Of a DNA stretch of 64,000 bases, positions 53,076-64,000 are shown piece by piece. How positions within the stretch are numbered: the stretch's first letter is position 1; each line of letters begins with the position of its first letter. The stretch lies in the NCBI GenBank assembly GCA_032207245.1, contig CM063509.1, positions 58,238,066 through 58,302,065 of the forward strand. The letters are read 5' to 3'. Source of the stretch: Pardosa pseudoannulata (taxonomy: Eukaryota > Arthropoda > Arachnida > Araneae > Lycosidae). The notes beneath the pieces were generated by a model. It had not been told where the DNA came from. It was given only the letters and a program-made list of their open reading frames with translations, and made no database searches. The position numbers and the translations under genes were made by a program.

Positions 53076-53210
53076 TCACTGTGGTGACTGTGGAATCTGT
53101 TGTTGATAGAATCGCTTAATATCTTCAATAATGTCAGCTTTTTTTGTTCCGCTGCGAATTCCATTTCTTCTGCAGAATTCTTTTAGCACATTCACTTTGA
53201 ATCTAGCAAG
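53076..53210 (-). CDS. Ku70: Ku70 last exon: SAP domain and stop
   Basis: The acceptor is CTCTTTTAG (minus strand, 53213-53211), phase 0. It encodes 44 residues: the helix-extended-helix SAP motif (FKVNVLKEFCRRNGI, GTKKADIIEDI) and a short Gln/Pro tail (QQQIPQSPQ), then TGA. Confidence 0.87.
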   Translation of the reverse strand, partial: LARFKVNVLKEFCRRNGIRSGTKKADIIEDIKRFYQQQIPQSPQ

Positions 53211-56200
53211 CTAAAAGAGAAAAAAGGCAAAAAAAAGTTTATATTGTTTCAAGACAAATTTCATTACTAACCAAATCTGATACATATCAAACTTACTAAA
53301 ATCAAATAATGATTTCATGAACTGCTTTTAAACTAAATATTTTATGAAGAATTATTTTCAAAGAGGTTTAGAATTGTTCTGTTTTTTAATATTGAGAAAA
53401 AAAACTAATTGGTTTATTTCATTCTAATATAGTATGATTAAAATTAAATTTTACTACAACACAAACAATATTTTGCTTACATTTGAATGAAGTTATCATT
53501 AGTTTTTATATTGCTAACCTTTTTAAAACTGATATGTTTAGAAACTAGAGTTTGATAAGATACTTTAAAGACTTTTGGAGTTAATATAGAATACTATACT
53601 GCACATTTCATGTACAGGTTGACCAGCAGTGAAATGGGCAGTTATTATCACATGAAACTATGTAAACTAATAATACTTCTTCAATATATTATGCTAACAA
53701 AATTAACAAATATTTATTCACAAGAAATATGCAGATGGAATTTTCTGTAAATAATATTTATAGGAGGAAAGACAAAATGTCTCATTAAACAGTTGAGAAA
53801 CCTTTGAAAATTATAATAAATAAATAAATAACTTATTTGAAAACTTTGAAAAACAATATCAAAACTTGTAGAATAAGTAAAATGAATGGTTAAATCAGCT
53901 TCTTTTAATGAAACTTATTTTTTTAACCACCCACATAATTTTACTGACTCTAGTAAGTTTTAAATTAATTTTGTTATAGGGTATAAAATAAGTAACATAA
54001 AATTTAAGCTGAAAGGAAAATGTACTGCATAGAGCTTAAAATAAATATTCTCTCAGTTGCAAACTCTTATTCTTCTAGTCAACCTTTTCATGCACTATTT
54101 ATTTCTCTTTTGAATTCCTCCTAGCTTTTTGTAATTTATTATAAATTCAAAAACCTTTAAAGAAATGTATTTTATTTTGTCAAATTTTACATTTATATTT
54201 AAATTCTAGGGGTAGGAAGTATTCTTATCCTGTAACCATTTACAGTCATTCAGAAAAGTTGATTTAATAGCAATTATTTATCATGGAAATATTAAAATCA
54301 TGTTGCAATTACCAAGAATACATCACATTCTGTCAGGGTTAGCAAAAACCTGGGTTTTTTCAGGGTTTTGGGTTTTTTTCTATACTTTAGAGGATTTTAG
54401 ATGCTTTTTGGCAGATTTGAAAACTATTCAGGTTTTTTGTTATGTAAGAGGACAGGATATATAATTAATTGTATGATTAAAATAAATTTAAAATGTTAAT
54501 AACTTTTTAAAGTTAAAAATTTTAAAAATCAATTTTTAATCATGCAAAAGAAATTTTTGTCTAAATTAAAGGAAATTTTGAAGTCTTAAAATAAATTATT
54601 TTTTACATACTCTAAAATTTTTCTAACATCAAAAAACTAGTTTTGAATGGCGATTGTTTTATACTAAAAGTTGGCTTTGAAATAGTTGCATTTGAAGTTT
54701 TTTCTTTTCAATAAAATGTATTAAATTATTGCTCTATATTAATTAGCAGTATTGTGTTATTAAAGCATTCAGAAGATATTTTTTAGTTAATTTGTAAGTT
54801 ATATATGATAAGTAGCAGAATTATATATATTATTAATTATAAATATTAAGTTGTATATAATATAGAAAGCTCTTGTAATTTGTTTATGTTCTTTTAAATA
54901 TACTCAAGCCCTCTGGGTAATTCTTTTTTAGCCATATTATTTCTTTTTAATATCGGCTGAAAGACGTCAGTTTTCTTCATCTTGGCAGAAATATTGGTTG
55001 TTTTGGTTTTTAATTGTTTCTATAATTTTTTCATTGTATTTGTTATACAGATAACTATTTTTCCCTGAAAAGTTTTTAAGTTTTTGTTTTTTCTAGCAGT
55101 TTAGACCTCAAATTTAAAAAAAAAAAAAAAAAAATTACGCTCATTGTCAAAGATGAAATATGCAATATATATTATAGATTTAACTCAATATTTTTATTAT
55201 TAGTTAAATATGTGGAATTTTAAATAAAGATTTTGAAAAAACTCAATTCTGAAAAATCCCAGTTGGGTTTTTTTGAAAAAATCTGCCCGGGTTTTTTCGG
55301 GTTGAGCAAATTAAGCCAACCTTGTATTCTGTAAATATATAGTGAGTACTCTTTATCCCCTGAGCTACATTTCTTACTTTGTCTACAGTTGGAAACCAAC
55401 TTTGATAAATGATTTCCTATACTGAATGAGTTCACATCATCTGGAATTGAACATTTCTCTGTTTGGAAGTTACTAGGAAGGCCTTTCTCTTGAAGCATAT
55501 CCATCTATTAGCTAATGATATAATATGATATGGGATGGTAGCTAGTTTTTAGTAGATTTTGTGCTTACCCAGGAGCAGTGGCAGACTAAGGTTAAAGCGG
55601 GCCCTAGACAACATTATAATTCCTGGCCTATTTTTCAGTCATGACACATGCTTTGCATTTGGTAGTTTGGTTTTAAAGCATATAGTATGTAGTTCTATTT
55701 AATTATCGGATTCCAAGAAAAAAGTAAAAATATAATATACATAAGTACGAAAATTAAATAAACATAATTATTAAAACAAACAATACTTAAATATACCCAA
55801 ATTGTTTAGTCATATTGCCTTTTTTCTCACTTTTAATCCTGCAAACTAGTCAATTATTTTGCATTAATTAATAGAGTTATTTAATACCTCCTTTTCTTCA
55901 TAAAGTAAAGATAAACTATTTAATCTTTGTTGGCCTAATGTGGATCTTAAAATTTTTTTTTTCTGGCCATTACTGAGAATGATCTTTCACCGCTTGCATT
56001 GCTTATTGGAAGAGTTAAATAAATTCTCAGAATTATGTTTAAATTAGGGAATGTTGCAATAATATTATTTTCCTGAATAAATGACCACATGGATACAGGC
56101 GAAATAATATTTTCTTTACTTATAAAAGTCTTAAATTGTAATACTTCATTTTTCAGTTCTGCTAGGTTTAAATCTTGTTCATACCATTTTAATTCATCTA

Positions 56201-57067
56201 TTGAAGAGTCACTAACATCACTATCATGAAAAATTGTTTTGAATTTATTGTTAAAAGTTTTGATAAGTCCGAGGCTCGATCGTCTTTACACACATTGACA
56301 CTTGCGGGTGGGGATGCATAAGTACAGGAACACTCGTCTACACTTATCGACTTTATCAATCAAAGATTCGGCATCATTTGGATACATTTCAGCAGTAATT
56401 ATGAATATCCCATTTTTCTGGTAAATAAATAAAAAAATTAAAAGCCTAATTTTCGGGTCCCAAAAGTTACGGACCCTAGGCACATGCCTAGGTTGTCTAG
56501 GCCTTAGTCCGCCCCTGCCCCAAAGTGATTTTAATCCAAAAAATTTCTGAATTTTCTGAAAATTTGTGTAAGTCTGTTCCAAAAATTATAAACAGATTTT
56601 TTCCCCAAAAATTTGAAAAAAACAAATTTTGGAAAAATTTGTGTCTGGAAATTTAAAAGTTTTTTAAAACCATCTTCCATTTCAAATAAGAAATATATAA
56701 ATGAATTTTGAAGATAATCAGAAAGATTTATACATTTTTTCACCCTTTTTCCTTTTTTGCCTCATCTACCATTTTTTTTTCTGCAGAAGAACAGTAATAA
56801 TATGTTATATGATTTTCTTTTTTAAAGTAATATGTTAAAATTTACATTTATGTATTAAGATTAAGTAATTGAATTTTTGTTTTCTAGATAACCAACACAC
56901 ACTTTGACATATGTGTGTTTGTATTATTTTATACAGAACACACTTATATTTGTAACTATAATAAGGTGATGTATATTAGAACATATTGATATTAGGTAAA
57001 CAATATATCACAATATTAAAATTCAGATATCATCCAGCTCTAGTTTTGACATCCAGAAATTAACCTT

Positions 57068-57108
<41 letters not shown>

Positions 57109-60100
57109 GTAGATTATACTTTTTCAGAAAATTTTGTATGATGTTCAGAAAGATTTTTTTTTTTTTACTTAGAATCACCCATGTGCTTACCGCAAGTGTA
57201 TTTCATAAGATCATGTAGGTGTGAAGTAATCTTTCCAAGGCTCACAAAAGGGTTAACTTGTTCATTTTTTCTTCTTTTAGGAAGGGGTTTTCTTCTTTAA
57301 GGGGGGGGGTTTGCATTTGATATAAGAGCACTACTGCATATATGATTAACCCTTTCGCGACGGGAAGCGCAAACGTGCGCTTATCTCTCAGGCCGGCAGA
57401 CACTTTCGTGAGTGAGTATCCTGGGCCGGAGGGTTTCTTGCTACTAAGCCTAAATTCATGAAATTAACGAAGTAGCAACACGTTATTTAATAATACTGCG
57501 TAAAGTATTTAAACGAAATGGGATATATGTTTATAGATACTTTATTTACTTAAGCTATTTCTTATTTAAATATATATTTTACACTTTACTTTTTTTTCAT
57601 TTTTTACTTAGTATTTAAGGACTTTTAACATTGCAAAACTGAATACTATGTTATTTAAACTTTTTTTGTATGAAAAATTTTAAAAACTGGGATCTACAAA
57701 TAATCCTACGTGACAGTCCTTGCACTCATAGTAACTCATTTGCCCTTTTGGAGGATTTTTCCGGAATGTGAAAAAAATGAAACATCGTCAATTTCTTTGT
57801 CAGAAATGTCCTCCTCATCATTAGAATCACTAGATCCATTATGAACATGAAGAACAATCAGAATATATTATAGTGTCATTATTACTAATATCCTAATCTG
57901 TTTCAGAATCAAAATCTGAAATATTTCGCATCATTTCAGCTATTTCAAGCTCAGTTAAACACTTTCGACACTTCGAAAATCTAACAATAAAAAGAGAAAA
58001 AAAAATCAAGTCTGTCAGGTCTAATTCTGTACTAAAAACTGGACTGCAAACCGAAATACACAACGTTTTAGCTAAAATAAAACTCCCCTGCTTACATAAA
58101 CAAACACCATGTGGGAATTTAAAGAGCTCTCATAAAATATGTCAATATGAAACATTCCTTTTCCCTCATGTTTAATCAAAAACCACTTGTATGCGTATCA
58201 TACTACTCTCCTATTGAGTACAAGGTCAAATCTACATGTATCTAAATCCATATGGACATACAATGCCATCTTGTGTCAAAACTTATAGTTTTTAAAATGT
58301 TCCACAACACTGGCACACATATGTGACGGTCGGGGGTGAACGAGAAAACGCTCTGGCACGCCAGTGTGTTGGTCGGGAAGTGAGTGCGTTTCTTGCTGGC
58401 ACGTATTTGTGACAGTAGGCCCGAAAGGGTTAAACAACATAAGAAATTTGATTTTTATCAGTAATACGCAATCCTGATTGTTATTAAAACCTCAGAAAAA
58501 CAAAGTATTAAATATAAATAATAAAATTTCTTAACCATTCCAGCTGCTGCTTCCTGCTGTAAGCTGTGGGGAACTGCCAATTCTTCCATTCTTAAACTTT
58601 TGTTAGGTGGACCATACCCCTGAGAAGTCTGTGGAAATTATACATAGATGAAGACAAAAAAAATTATATTATTAAATGTTATTTACAGAAAAATTGATTT
58701 TTGGAATATATATAATAAAACTGTTTTAAACAAATACAAACAAGGCCAGTAGCTACTTCTGGAAGAAATTATATTATGTGCCATTATTTACAGTTTCTAC
58801 AAAACAAAAACTTTTATAATGAAAATCCTACTAAATAAAACTTAATGCACAAAAACTGATGGATATTTGGAATATATATATACTAAAATTGCTTTAAACA
58901 AATACAAACAAGGCCAGTAGCTACCTCAGGAAGAAATTATATGCCATTATTTACAGTTTCTACAAAAGCAAAACTTTTATGATGAAAATCCTACTAAATA
59001 AAACTTAATGCACAAAAACTGATGGATATTTGGAATATATATACTAAAATTGCTTTAAACAAATACAAACAAGGCCAGTAGCTACCTCAGGAAGAAATTA
59101 TATGCCATTATTTACAGTTTCTACAAAAGCAAAACTTTTATGATGAAAATCCTACTAAATAAAACTTAATGCACAAAAACTGATATTATATATATATATA
59201 TATATATTTAAGCACACATAGATACATAAAAACATATAATACATACAGAAATTAGTTTATGCATATACAGTTGAACCCACTTATGACATTCTATTGTTAT
59301 TCCAATTTTATAGATATATTTACAGTATTTGGTAATACAATTTGTAATAATTATAAATATATATATTTTCAATGTCGTAAATACATATATTTGCAATTAT
59401 TACAAATTTCTCTGTTTAAGAAGCCTTAAACATTTTCCTGCTTAAGAAATTTTATTTCCTTGAAACATTCCTTTTCATTTCATTCTGAGGCTTCATTAAT
59501 TTTTATTCAATAGAGATAAAAAAGATATATTTGTGGAAGAATTGATTGATGAACAAACATAATTTTGATATTCATTCAAAATTGTTAGAAAAAAGATGTT
59601 TTGACTTGTAAGTACAAACTTTTATAAGTGAAGCCAATTCTGCCCTTTTAGCAGGAAGATGGGGATGGAAGTTGTGGATTATAACAGTGAATTTTGGTAT
59701 ATATATAAAAATTCAATCATGAGTTCTTAGAATACATAAATTATTAAGGTAAAATCATATACATTATTATTTTTATGGTAAATAATTTAAATGTTTTAAA
59801 TATACATAAAATTAAAATGTTTAATTTATTTTTAATTGTAAAATAGCACTATGTATCTATGAGAATACATTCAGAGGAAAAAAAAAATAGAGCTACAACT
59901 ACATTCAGGGGTGATTGTACCTTTAAGTAGAAAAACCCAGAATTTTTAATTCTGGGTTTTAAGTTAATTGCATATAACAAATAATTACATGTTACTAATA
60001 CTAGATTTGATGTATTGTTAGTAAATTTCAAACAGTGATTTTAATTGTTACTAAATTAACAATTAAAATGAAAAACTTACCAAACTTTTTTTGGAGAATG

Positions 60101-63100
60101 TCACTCTTACATGTTAAACAAATTCTTCCAAGATTTGGATTTTTAAATTTAAAATATCAAATACATTTTACTTATGATAAACCTGTTTTCTGGTGCAATA
60201 AGTAATAGATTGAACTATAACTAGACACAGAAGTAAAATGACCCCCTCCCCACAAACCTGACAAGAGTTGTGATAATGCATCCTCATAATGCTATACTTA
60301 TGCAAATCAATCAACACCTGTTCAAATGTTAAAGTTTATAGTTCAGCCAATCACCTCTTCTCTTCTATCCCCACGATGACCAGAAATGCTGACTGTAACA
60401 GAATACTTTCTGCCGCTGAAACATGAAACAAAAGTGATAACAAAAGTTTGATGAAATAAGGCCTTTTTAATTTATTAAAAAAAATTTTTTTAGCTTCTTT
60501 GAAATCAAACTATCAGGGTGGAAATTTTCCACCTGGAAGGGTAGTTGAAAAAACTCATTCTGGGGTACCCTTGGAGCACAATTCCTACAATAGATTAAAA
60601 TATTTTTCTGGAATGCATTTCCCCCCCTGGTTGTTCTGTTTAAGAAGTTTTAATCCTTCGTTCCCATGGAAAATGTCTTAAACAGGTTCCACTGTATATA
60701 CACAGTGTGTTACAAAATTATAAGACCACTCAAAATATGGAAACTTTCACAACAAAACAAGCATTAATCCAAATTTTAATAAACACACATGAAACAAACT
60801 AATTTTTTTAAGTTAATGCAGTTAAGAAAATAGTCAAATAATTTTTTTGTGCTAACGATTTTTTGGAATCATGGTGTTGCATTAATATGCACTTTTATCT
60901 GAAGTAGAAGAGCAAAAAAGAAAAGTCTGCATGTGAAATAAATAATATTCTCAAAATTTTTTGTGTAAAAGAATGTTATAATAATGGAAAATGGATCAGG
61001 CTACAAAAATGGTGCTATCAGCTATGGTACAAATGGGAAAATTTTGATTACCCTCTTAATTACACTGAAGCAATATTCCAATTAGTACATTATGTTCCTT
61101 TAATTATTTAAAATTGTTATTATAGCTATCAATGACTGCATATTGCAGACTATTTTCTAAATCATCTGTGAAGCTTAACAAAGAGTTGAATTTACTGATA
61201 AACCATCTTTTGTTTTACATAAAAGCTTAAAAAGAATTAAAGATTTATTTAAATGTTTCCTACAATTCTTTCAAAATACTTCCTTCTGCAATAGAAAGTC
61301 TTAAAAAGGCAGAATCAAAATAAATTGTTGAAACTTCATTTTGTGATGGGTCAAACAACATAATTTCTTAGTGATGTTACTAATTTGGCTTTCACTTTTA
61401 GAGATTTATTTTAAATTAGGTTGCTTTTAAAAATTACTTATCTGCTTAAAAATTAAAGACCCAAATTGAAAAATAAATGCTTTAGAGGAACCTTTTTTAA
61501 AGAGCACCTACGAGTTTTAAGAAGTATACATACCCTGATATAAATATTCTTATTAAATGTCATTCCACAATTACAAGAGGTATTTGTTGACTTGTGTATT
61601 TATTACCTTATGAATTCAAAAACATTTGTTTTTTGTTGAAAGCTGGAAAATTTGCCTATTTGTACTGATTTTTAAGATATCTTTTGCAGTCTGATTCATT
61701 TTGCATTTCTCAATATTATTTTTTACTCTAAGTATAATACATATCAGTTTACAAACTATTGAGAATATTGCATAGTTCATATACAGAATGAAAGTAATTG
61801 TATAATCAGACTTCTCATACTTCTATTTAAAAAAAATTCACTTTGATATGACATTTTTCTTCAATCTCCAACAAATCCATTATCTTTATATCCACCATAT
61901 CTCCCATATGCTAATTTAGCTGGAAAATGCAAATTTCTGAAGACCTCAAAAGAAAACAGTAAAAGCTTCCCTGACTGGTATAAATACCCAGAGTCAGCAC
62001 TCAGAAGGTGTTAGGCTATGTTTTGGCACTGTGGCTGCTATTAAAACCACCAGGAGGAGGGAGAGGTCAACATCATCTGGGGACCTCCTCCACTGGTGCC
62101 AGCTCTTTCTCATTTGTTGGCTTGTCAGTAGAGGTCAGTTAATTGTTAGTAGACAGAAGTTAGGAAAGGGGATAGGATAGTGGCTGTGAGTACTTAGAGT
62201 AACTTAGAGAAAATTCTCTCAGTTACTAGCACAAGTTCAAAGAGCATGAACAAAAGGATATGGAGGTTTTTTTTTACTGCACTGAAGTAGAACTTCAATG
62301 TGTATTAATTAAAAAATTTTTTATATATTTTTTTTTATTGTGCAAGCATGTATTAATTTTAATTTTTTTCCATCAGGACCATCAGGAAGATGTATGGGGG
62401 TCAGTGTCATCTGGGCAAAGATCCCAACAGGCACTTTCTCTTGGTTGGCTTGTCAGTAGAAGTCGGCTAAAAGTTAGTAGACAGAAGTAAAGGATAGAGT
62501 CTGGGATCCACAAACTTCATGAGACTAGTGGCCAGGAGTAAATACTCGCGGTCACTACTAAGGGTTCAGAGAGTGAACAAAAGGATAGGGAATTTTTCAT
62601 AACGTATTATTTATAAAATTTTACAGATTTTTTTTACTGTGTAAGCACGTATTTTTTTTTTAATTTTAATACGAGAAATTAGAGAGACAGTGCAGCTCTA
62701 GGCCGCTTACGGTTTCTAGCATCGGCATAGTCATAGTCGAAGTACTCCAATAGGAGATCATTTCTAATATTGTTATAAAAATTTAGAAGAGTGTGAATAT
62801 TTAATTTGTTGTATATGTTGATGTTCTGGACATACCAGTGTGTGTTGGCAATCATTTTAATAGTTAAATTCTCCTGTGCAGTAATTTAATACTGGAAACT
62901 GTGGCATATGACCAGGCCAGCGCTGCATACAAAATAAGAGGGCGAAGGAAACTTTTGTACAGGAGCAACTTATTATCTATGCTTAAACAGCTGTTTTGAG
63001 TAATAAGGGGGTATAATAATCTTTTTGCCACTCGACACTTTTTCCAAATTTTGGTTATATGGTGCTTCCAAGTTAAATTTTTTTCAAGAGTAACACCAAG

Positions 63101-63753
63101 GTATTTAACTTTGTTAGACCAGGGGATGTTAGTGTTGTAAATTTTAATATTATTAATTTTAATTTTTTTTAATAGGATTTTCTAAATAGTAACTCAGAGC
63201 AAATAAAATATTAGTGTAAATAACATCATCTTGTCTTCATCTACTTAAGCAAAAAAATCCTATTCATTTTCTAATATTCATATTTTTTCCCTTTTATTAA
63301 GCTCTCTAGATATGTCAGTTTACAGTTAGCTCAAAATATGCTGCAAAAATATCTGTATTACTCAAAAAGCAAAGAGGTTTCATATTTATGTAGTATCCTG
63401 ATTCCAGAAAATAGTTAGGCATGATAAAGATATTTAATCTATTTTCTTTTCTTTGTTCAATCAACTCTGAGAAATTGTTTTCAGAAATATTCACCGAAAT
63501 TTGCATTACATAATATTTTTTGTTATGAAAATGTCGAAATTTCGAGTGATCTTATAATTTTGTAACATAGTATACATATGTAATTATTAAAAATTATCCT
63601 AATTTTGAAAGAGTAATAAAAAAAAGTAGAAAAAGCAACTTACAGGTCCACGTTTATAACTTGAACCTGACTGTGCAGCATTGGGACACAAAAGGGCTTT
63701 AAATTCTTCAATTAGCTTTCCTGCCCTTTTTTCAATAATATCTTTTGTTGGCA
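53076..63753 (-). CDS. Ku70: Ku70 homologue (DNA end-binding, non-homologous end joining), last three exons
   Basis: Three minus-strand exons with GT/AG borders and matching phases: 63753-63644, 58628-58536 and 53210-53076. They encode the end of the Ku core/C-terminal arm (KRAGKLIEEFKALLCP), a linker (SQGYGPPNKSLRMEELAVPH), and a SAP domain (FKVNVLKEFCRRNGIRSGTK, then KADIIEDIKRFY). Ku70 with Ku80 forms the ring that binds broken DNA ends and starts non-homologous end joining in the nucleus. The SAP domain is the known Ku70-specific C-terminal DNA-binding module. The rest of the gene lies beyond the right edge. Introns of 5.3 and 5.0 kb are full of transposons. Identity is inferred from this arm-plus-SAP combination, not from an alignment. 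Confidence 0.8.
53211..54325 (-). other. Ku70 last intron, left part, nothing recognised
   Basis: AT-rich intron DNA without supported features. Confidence 0.5.
54334..55324. mobile_element. hAT-type non-autonomous element
   Basis: The left end CAGGGTTAGCAAAAACC and the reverse complement of the right end, CAAGGTTGGCTTAATTTGC, begin alike. GGGTTTTTTC motifs repeat near both ends. Flanks CATTCTGT (54326-54333) and TATTCTGT (55325-55332) match at seven of eight. No transposase. Confidence 0.75.
55576..56517 (-). mobile_element. hAT element with transposase C-terminal remnant
   Basis: The left end CAGTGGCAGACTAAGG and the reverse complement of the right end, CAGGGGCGGACTAAGG, match at 14 of 16. 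The 8-bp flanks (CCCAGGAG / CCCCAAAG) are only partly alike. The interior encodes the end of a hAT transposase on the minus strand. Confidence 0.85.
55880..56260 (-). pseudogene. hAT transposase C-terminal (dimerisation) pseudogene
   Basis: Reading the minus strand from about 56250: FHDSDVSDSSIDELKWYEQD, then PNLNIILRIYLTLPISNASG, ERSFSVMARKKK and, after a frame change in a poly-A run near 55955, ILRSTLGQQRLNSLSLLYEE. This is the conserved C-terminal dimerisation region of hAT transposases (usual core LTIPVTVASAERSFSKL, then RSTMxQERLxxLALL). The catalytic part is missing. Confidence 0.85.
56526..57345 (-). other. Ku70 intron, unassigned
   Basis: Contains a long poly-T tract (57068-57101) and a segment at 56649-56795 resembling 30225-30400. 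Nothing else recognised. Confidence 0.5.
57350..58429 (-). mobile_element. piggyBac-like TTAA element
   Basis: TTAA flanks both sides (57346-57349 and 58430-58433). The left end CCCTTTCGCGACGGG and the reverse complement of the right end, CCCTTTCGGGCCTAC, share the first eight bases. GC-rich subterminal segments contrast with the AT-rich interior. The element ends about 100 bp from the 58536-58628 Ku70 exon. Confidence 0.85.
57785..57967 (-). pseudogene. piggyBac transposase N-terminal remnant
   Basis: On the minus strand, CLTELEIAEMMRNISDFDSE is followed by an acidic Asp/Ser-rich region with stops. The acidic LTxxEIAExxxxxSDFDS start is typical of piggyBac transposases. The catalytic domain is missing. 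Confidence 0.65.
58536..58628 (-). CDS. Ku70: Ku70 linker exon
   Basis: The acceptor is TTTCCACAG and the donor GTTAAG, 93 nt, phase 0 on both sides. It encodes TSQGYGPPNKSLRMEELAVP, HSLQQEAAAGM, the linker between the core arm and the SAP domain. Confidence 0.78.
58690..59182 (+). repeat. Tandem array, three ~161-168-bp units
   Basis: CAAGGCCAGTAGCTAC occurs at 58741, 58909 and 59070. Units share TTACAGTTTCTACAAAA, GAAAATCCTACTAAATAAAA and CTTAATGCACAAAAACTGAT. Units 2 and 3 are nearly identical; unit 1 is more diverged. It lies in a Ku70 intron. Confidence 0.92.
59184..59208. repeat. (TA)n microsatellite
   Basis: A short TA run directly after the third tandem unit. Confidence 0.95.
59268..60694. 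mobile_element. pogo-like inverted-repeat element
   Basis: The left end CAGTTGAACCCACTTATGAC and the reverse complement of the right end, CAGTGGAACCTGTTTAAGAC, match at 14 of 20, and TA flanks both sides. Related TTTAAGAAG/CTTAAGAAA motifs occur inside near both ends. The CAGTxGAACC start is typical of pogo/Tigger-type elements. No transposase was recognised. Confidence 0.6.
60701..63572. mobile_element. Tc1/mariner-type inverted-repeat pair enclosing a LINE
   Basis: The left end holds GTTACAAAATTATAAGACCA (60709 onward). The reverse complement of the right end (63536-63564) holds GTTACAAAATTATAAGATCA, followed by CTC in both. TA dinucleotides lie at both outer borders. The interior 61000-62000 and 63180-63530 shows no transposase. 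A LINE fragment occupies 62030-63170. Confidence 0.6.
62030..63170 (-). pseudogene. Jockey-like non-LTR retrotransposon 3' fragment
   Basis: From 63165 down to 62690 the minus strand reads IPWSNKVKYLGVTLEKNLTW, HHITKIWKKCRVAKRLLYPL, NSCLSIDNKLLLYKSFLRPL and ILYAALAWSYATVSSIKLL, then breaks. This is the C-terminal part of a jockey-type reverse transcriptase (KYLGVxLDxxLTW, LYKxxLRPIxxYA). Below it, 62380-62680 and 62040-62270 share GTTGGCTTGTCAGTAGA and GTTAGTAGACAGAAGT, suggesting a duplicated 3' region. Confidence 0.8.
63644..63753 (-). CDS. Ku70: Ku70 core-arm exon
   Basis: The acceptor is TTATTTAG and the donor GTAAGT, 110 nt, ending in phase 0. It encodes PTKDIIEKRAGKLIEEFKAL, LCPNAAQSGSSYKRGP, matching the RxGxLVDEFKxLxxP pattern at the end of the Ku70 C-terminal arm. 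The preceding exon lies outside the window. Confidence 0.8.
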
Positions 63754-64000
63754 CTAAATAAAACCAAAAATTAAACACATGTTAAATAATAATGCATTCT
63801 TTCTTTCTTTGCATTAAAATATTTTATTTTTATTTTTAATACAACATATAAACTATTGCAACTGCCTTGATGTCTACAAGTGTTCAGCTAAACTATTATA
63901 ATACTATGTACTGTAGTTATGAAAAGTAGATAAAAAAGACTATATTTTACAACCTAATGAGAAAAAAATTGGGATTCAACTTTTAACTACAGGTGTGTGT
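63754..64000 (-). other. Ku70 intron, cut by window edge
   Basis: AT-rich intron sequence upstream of the 63644-63753 exon. Nothing recognised. Confidence 0.6.

Overview
The window is nuclear DNA from an animal, most likely an arthropod and probably a chelicerate such as a spider. The evidence is very AT-rich DNA, kilobase-scale introns with GT/AG borders, and a dense mix of Tc1/mariner, hAT, piggyBac, gypsy, copia and non-LTR elements of the kind found in arthropods. The chelicerate guess is a general impression and was not tested. There is no sign of prokaryotic DNA, CRISPR arrays or operons.

Two host genes can be built exon by exon. The first, on the plus strand (CDS 14697-34709, eight exons), encodes a type I membrane protein of about 353 residues: signal peptide, one Ig-like domain split by an intron, one clear and one divergent LDL-receptor class A module, an 11-residue microexon, a transmembrane helix, and a cytoplasmic tail with two PPxY motifs. 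Splice phases agree across the first seven exons (870 nt, exactly 290 codons). The last exon needs a one-base frame correction in a T run at 34554-34556. The second gene, on the minus strand, supplies the last three exons of a Ku70 homologue (63753 down to 53076), ending in a SAP DNA-binding domain. The rest of Ku70 lies beyond the right edge. The two genes face each other tail to tail across about 18 kb of repeat-rich spacer.

The first 14 kb are mobile DNA. They hold a copia remnant and SINE pieces, local tandem duplications, and then a mosaic at 3.07-9.13 kb in which a Tc1-like element, three candidate solo LTRs and a gypsy element are separated by TA/CA microsatellites. The gypsy element has nearly identical LTRs (one difference in 275 bp), but most of its surviving pol region is inverted and gag to early RT is missing. 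It is followed by a degenerate satellite rich in AACGTTTA (9.45-10.35 kb) and a TTAA-flanked piggyBac-like element interrupted by a SINE.

The introns and the intergenic spacer carry a ~780-bp short-inverted-repeat family with perfect 6-bp target duplications in three of its copies. One copy is nested in a second element that also has a 6-bp duplication, and a paralogue of that host element preserves the empty site. Also present are several hAT-type elements with near-perfect 8-bp duplications, three or four TTAA elements, Tc1/mariner, pogo-like and LINE remnants, and about a dozen local tandem duplications of roughly 100-1800 bp, the largest an 1811-bp pair at 39.3-43.0 kb. All calls come from reading the sequence; no database search or alignment was run.
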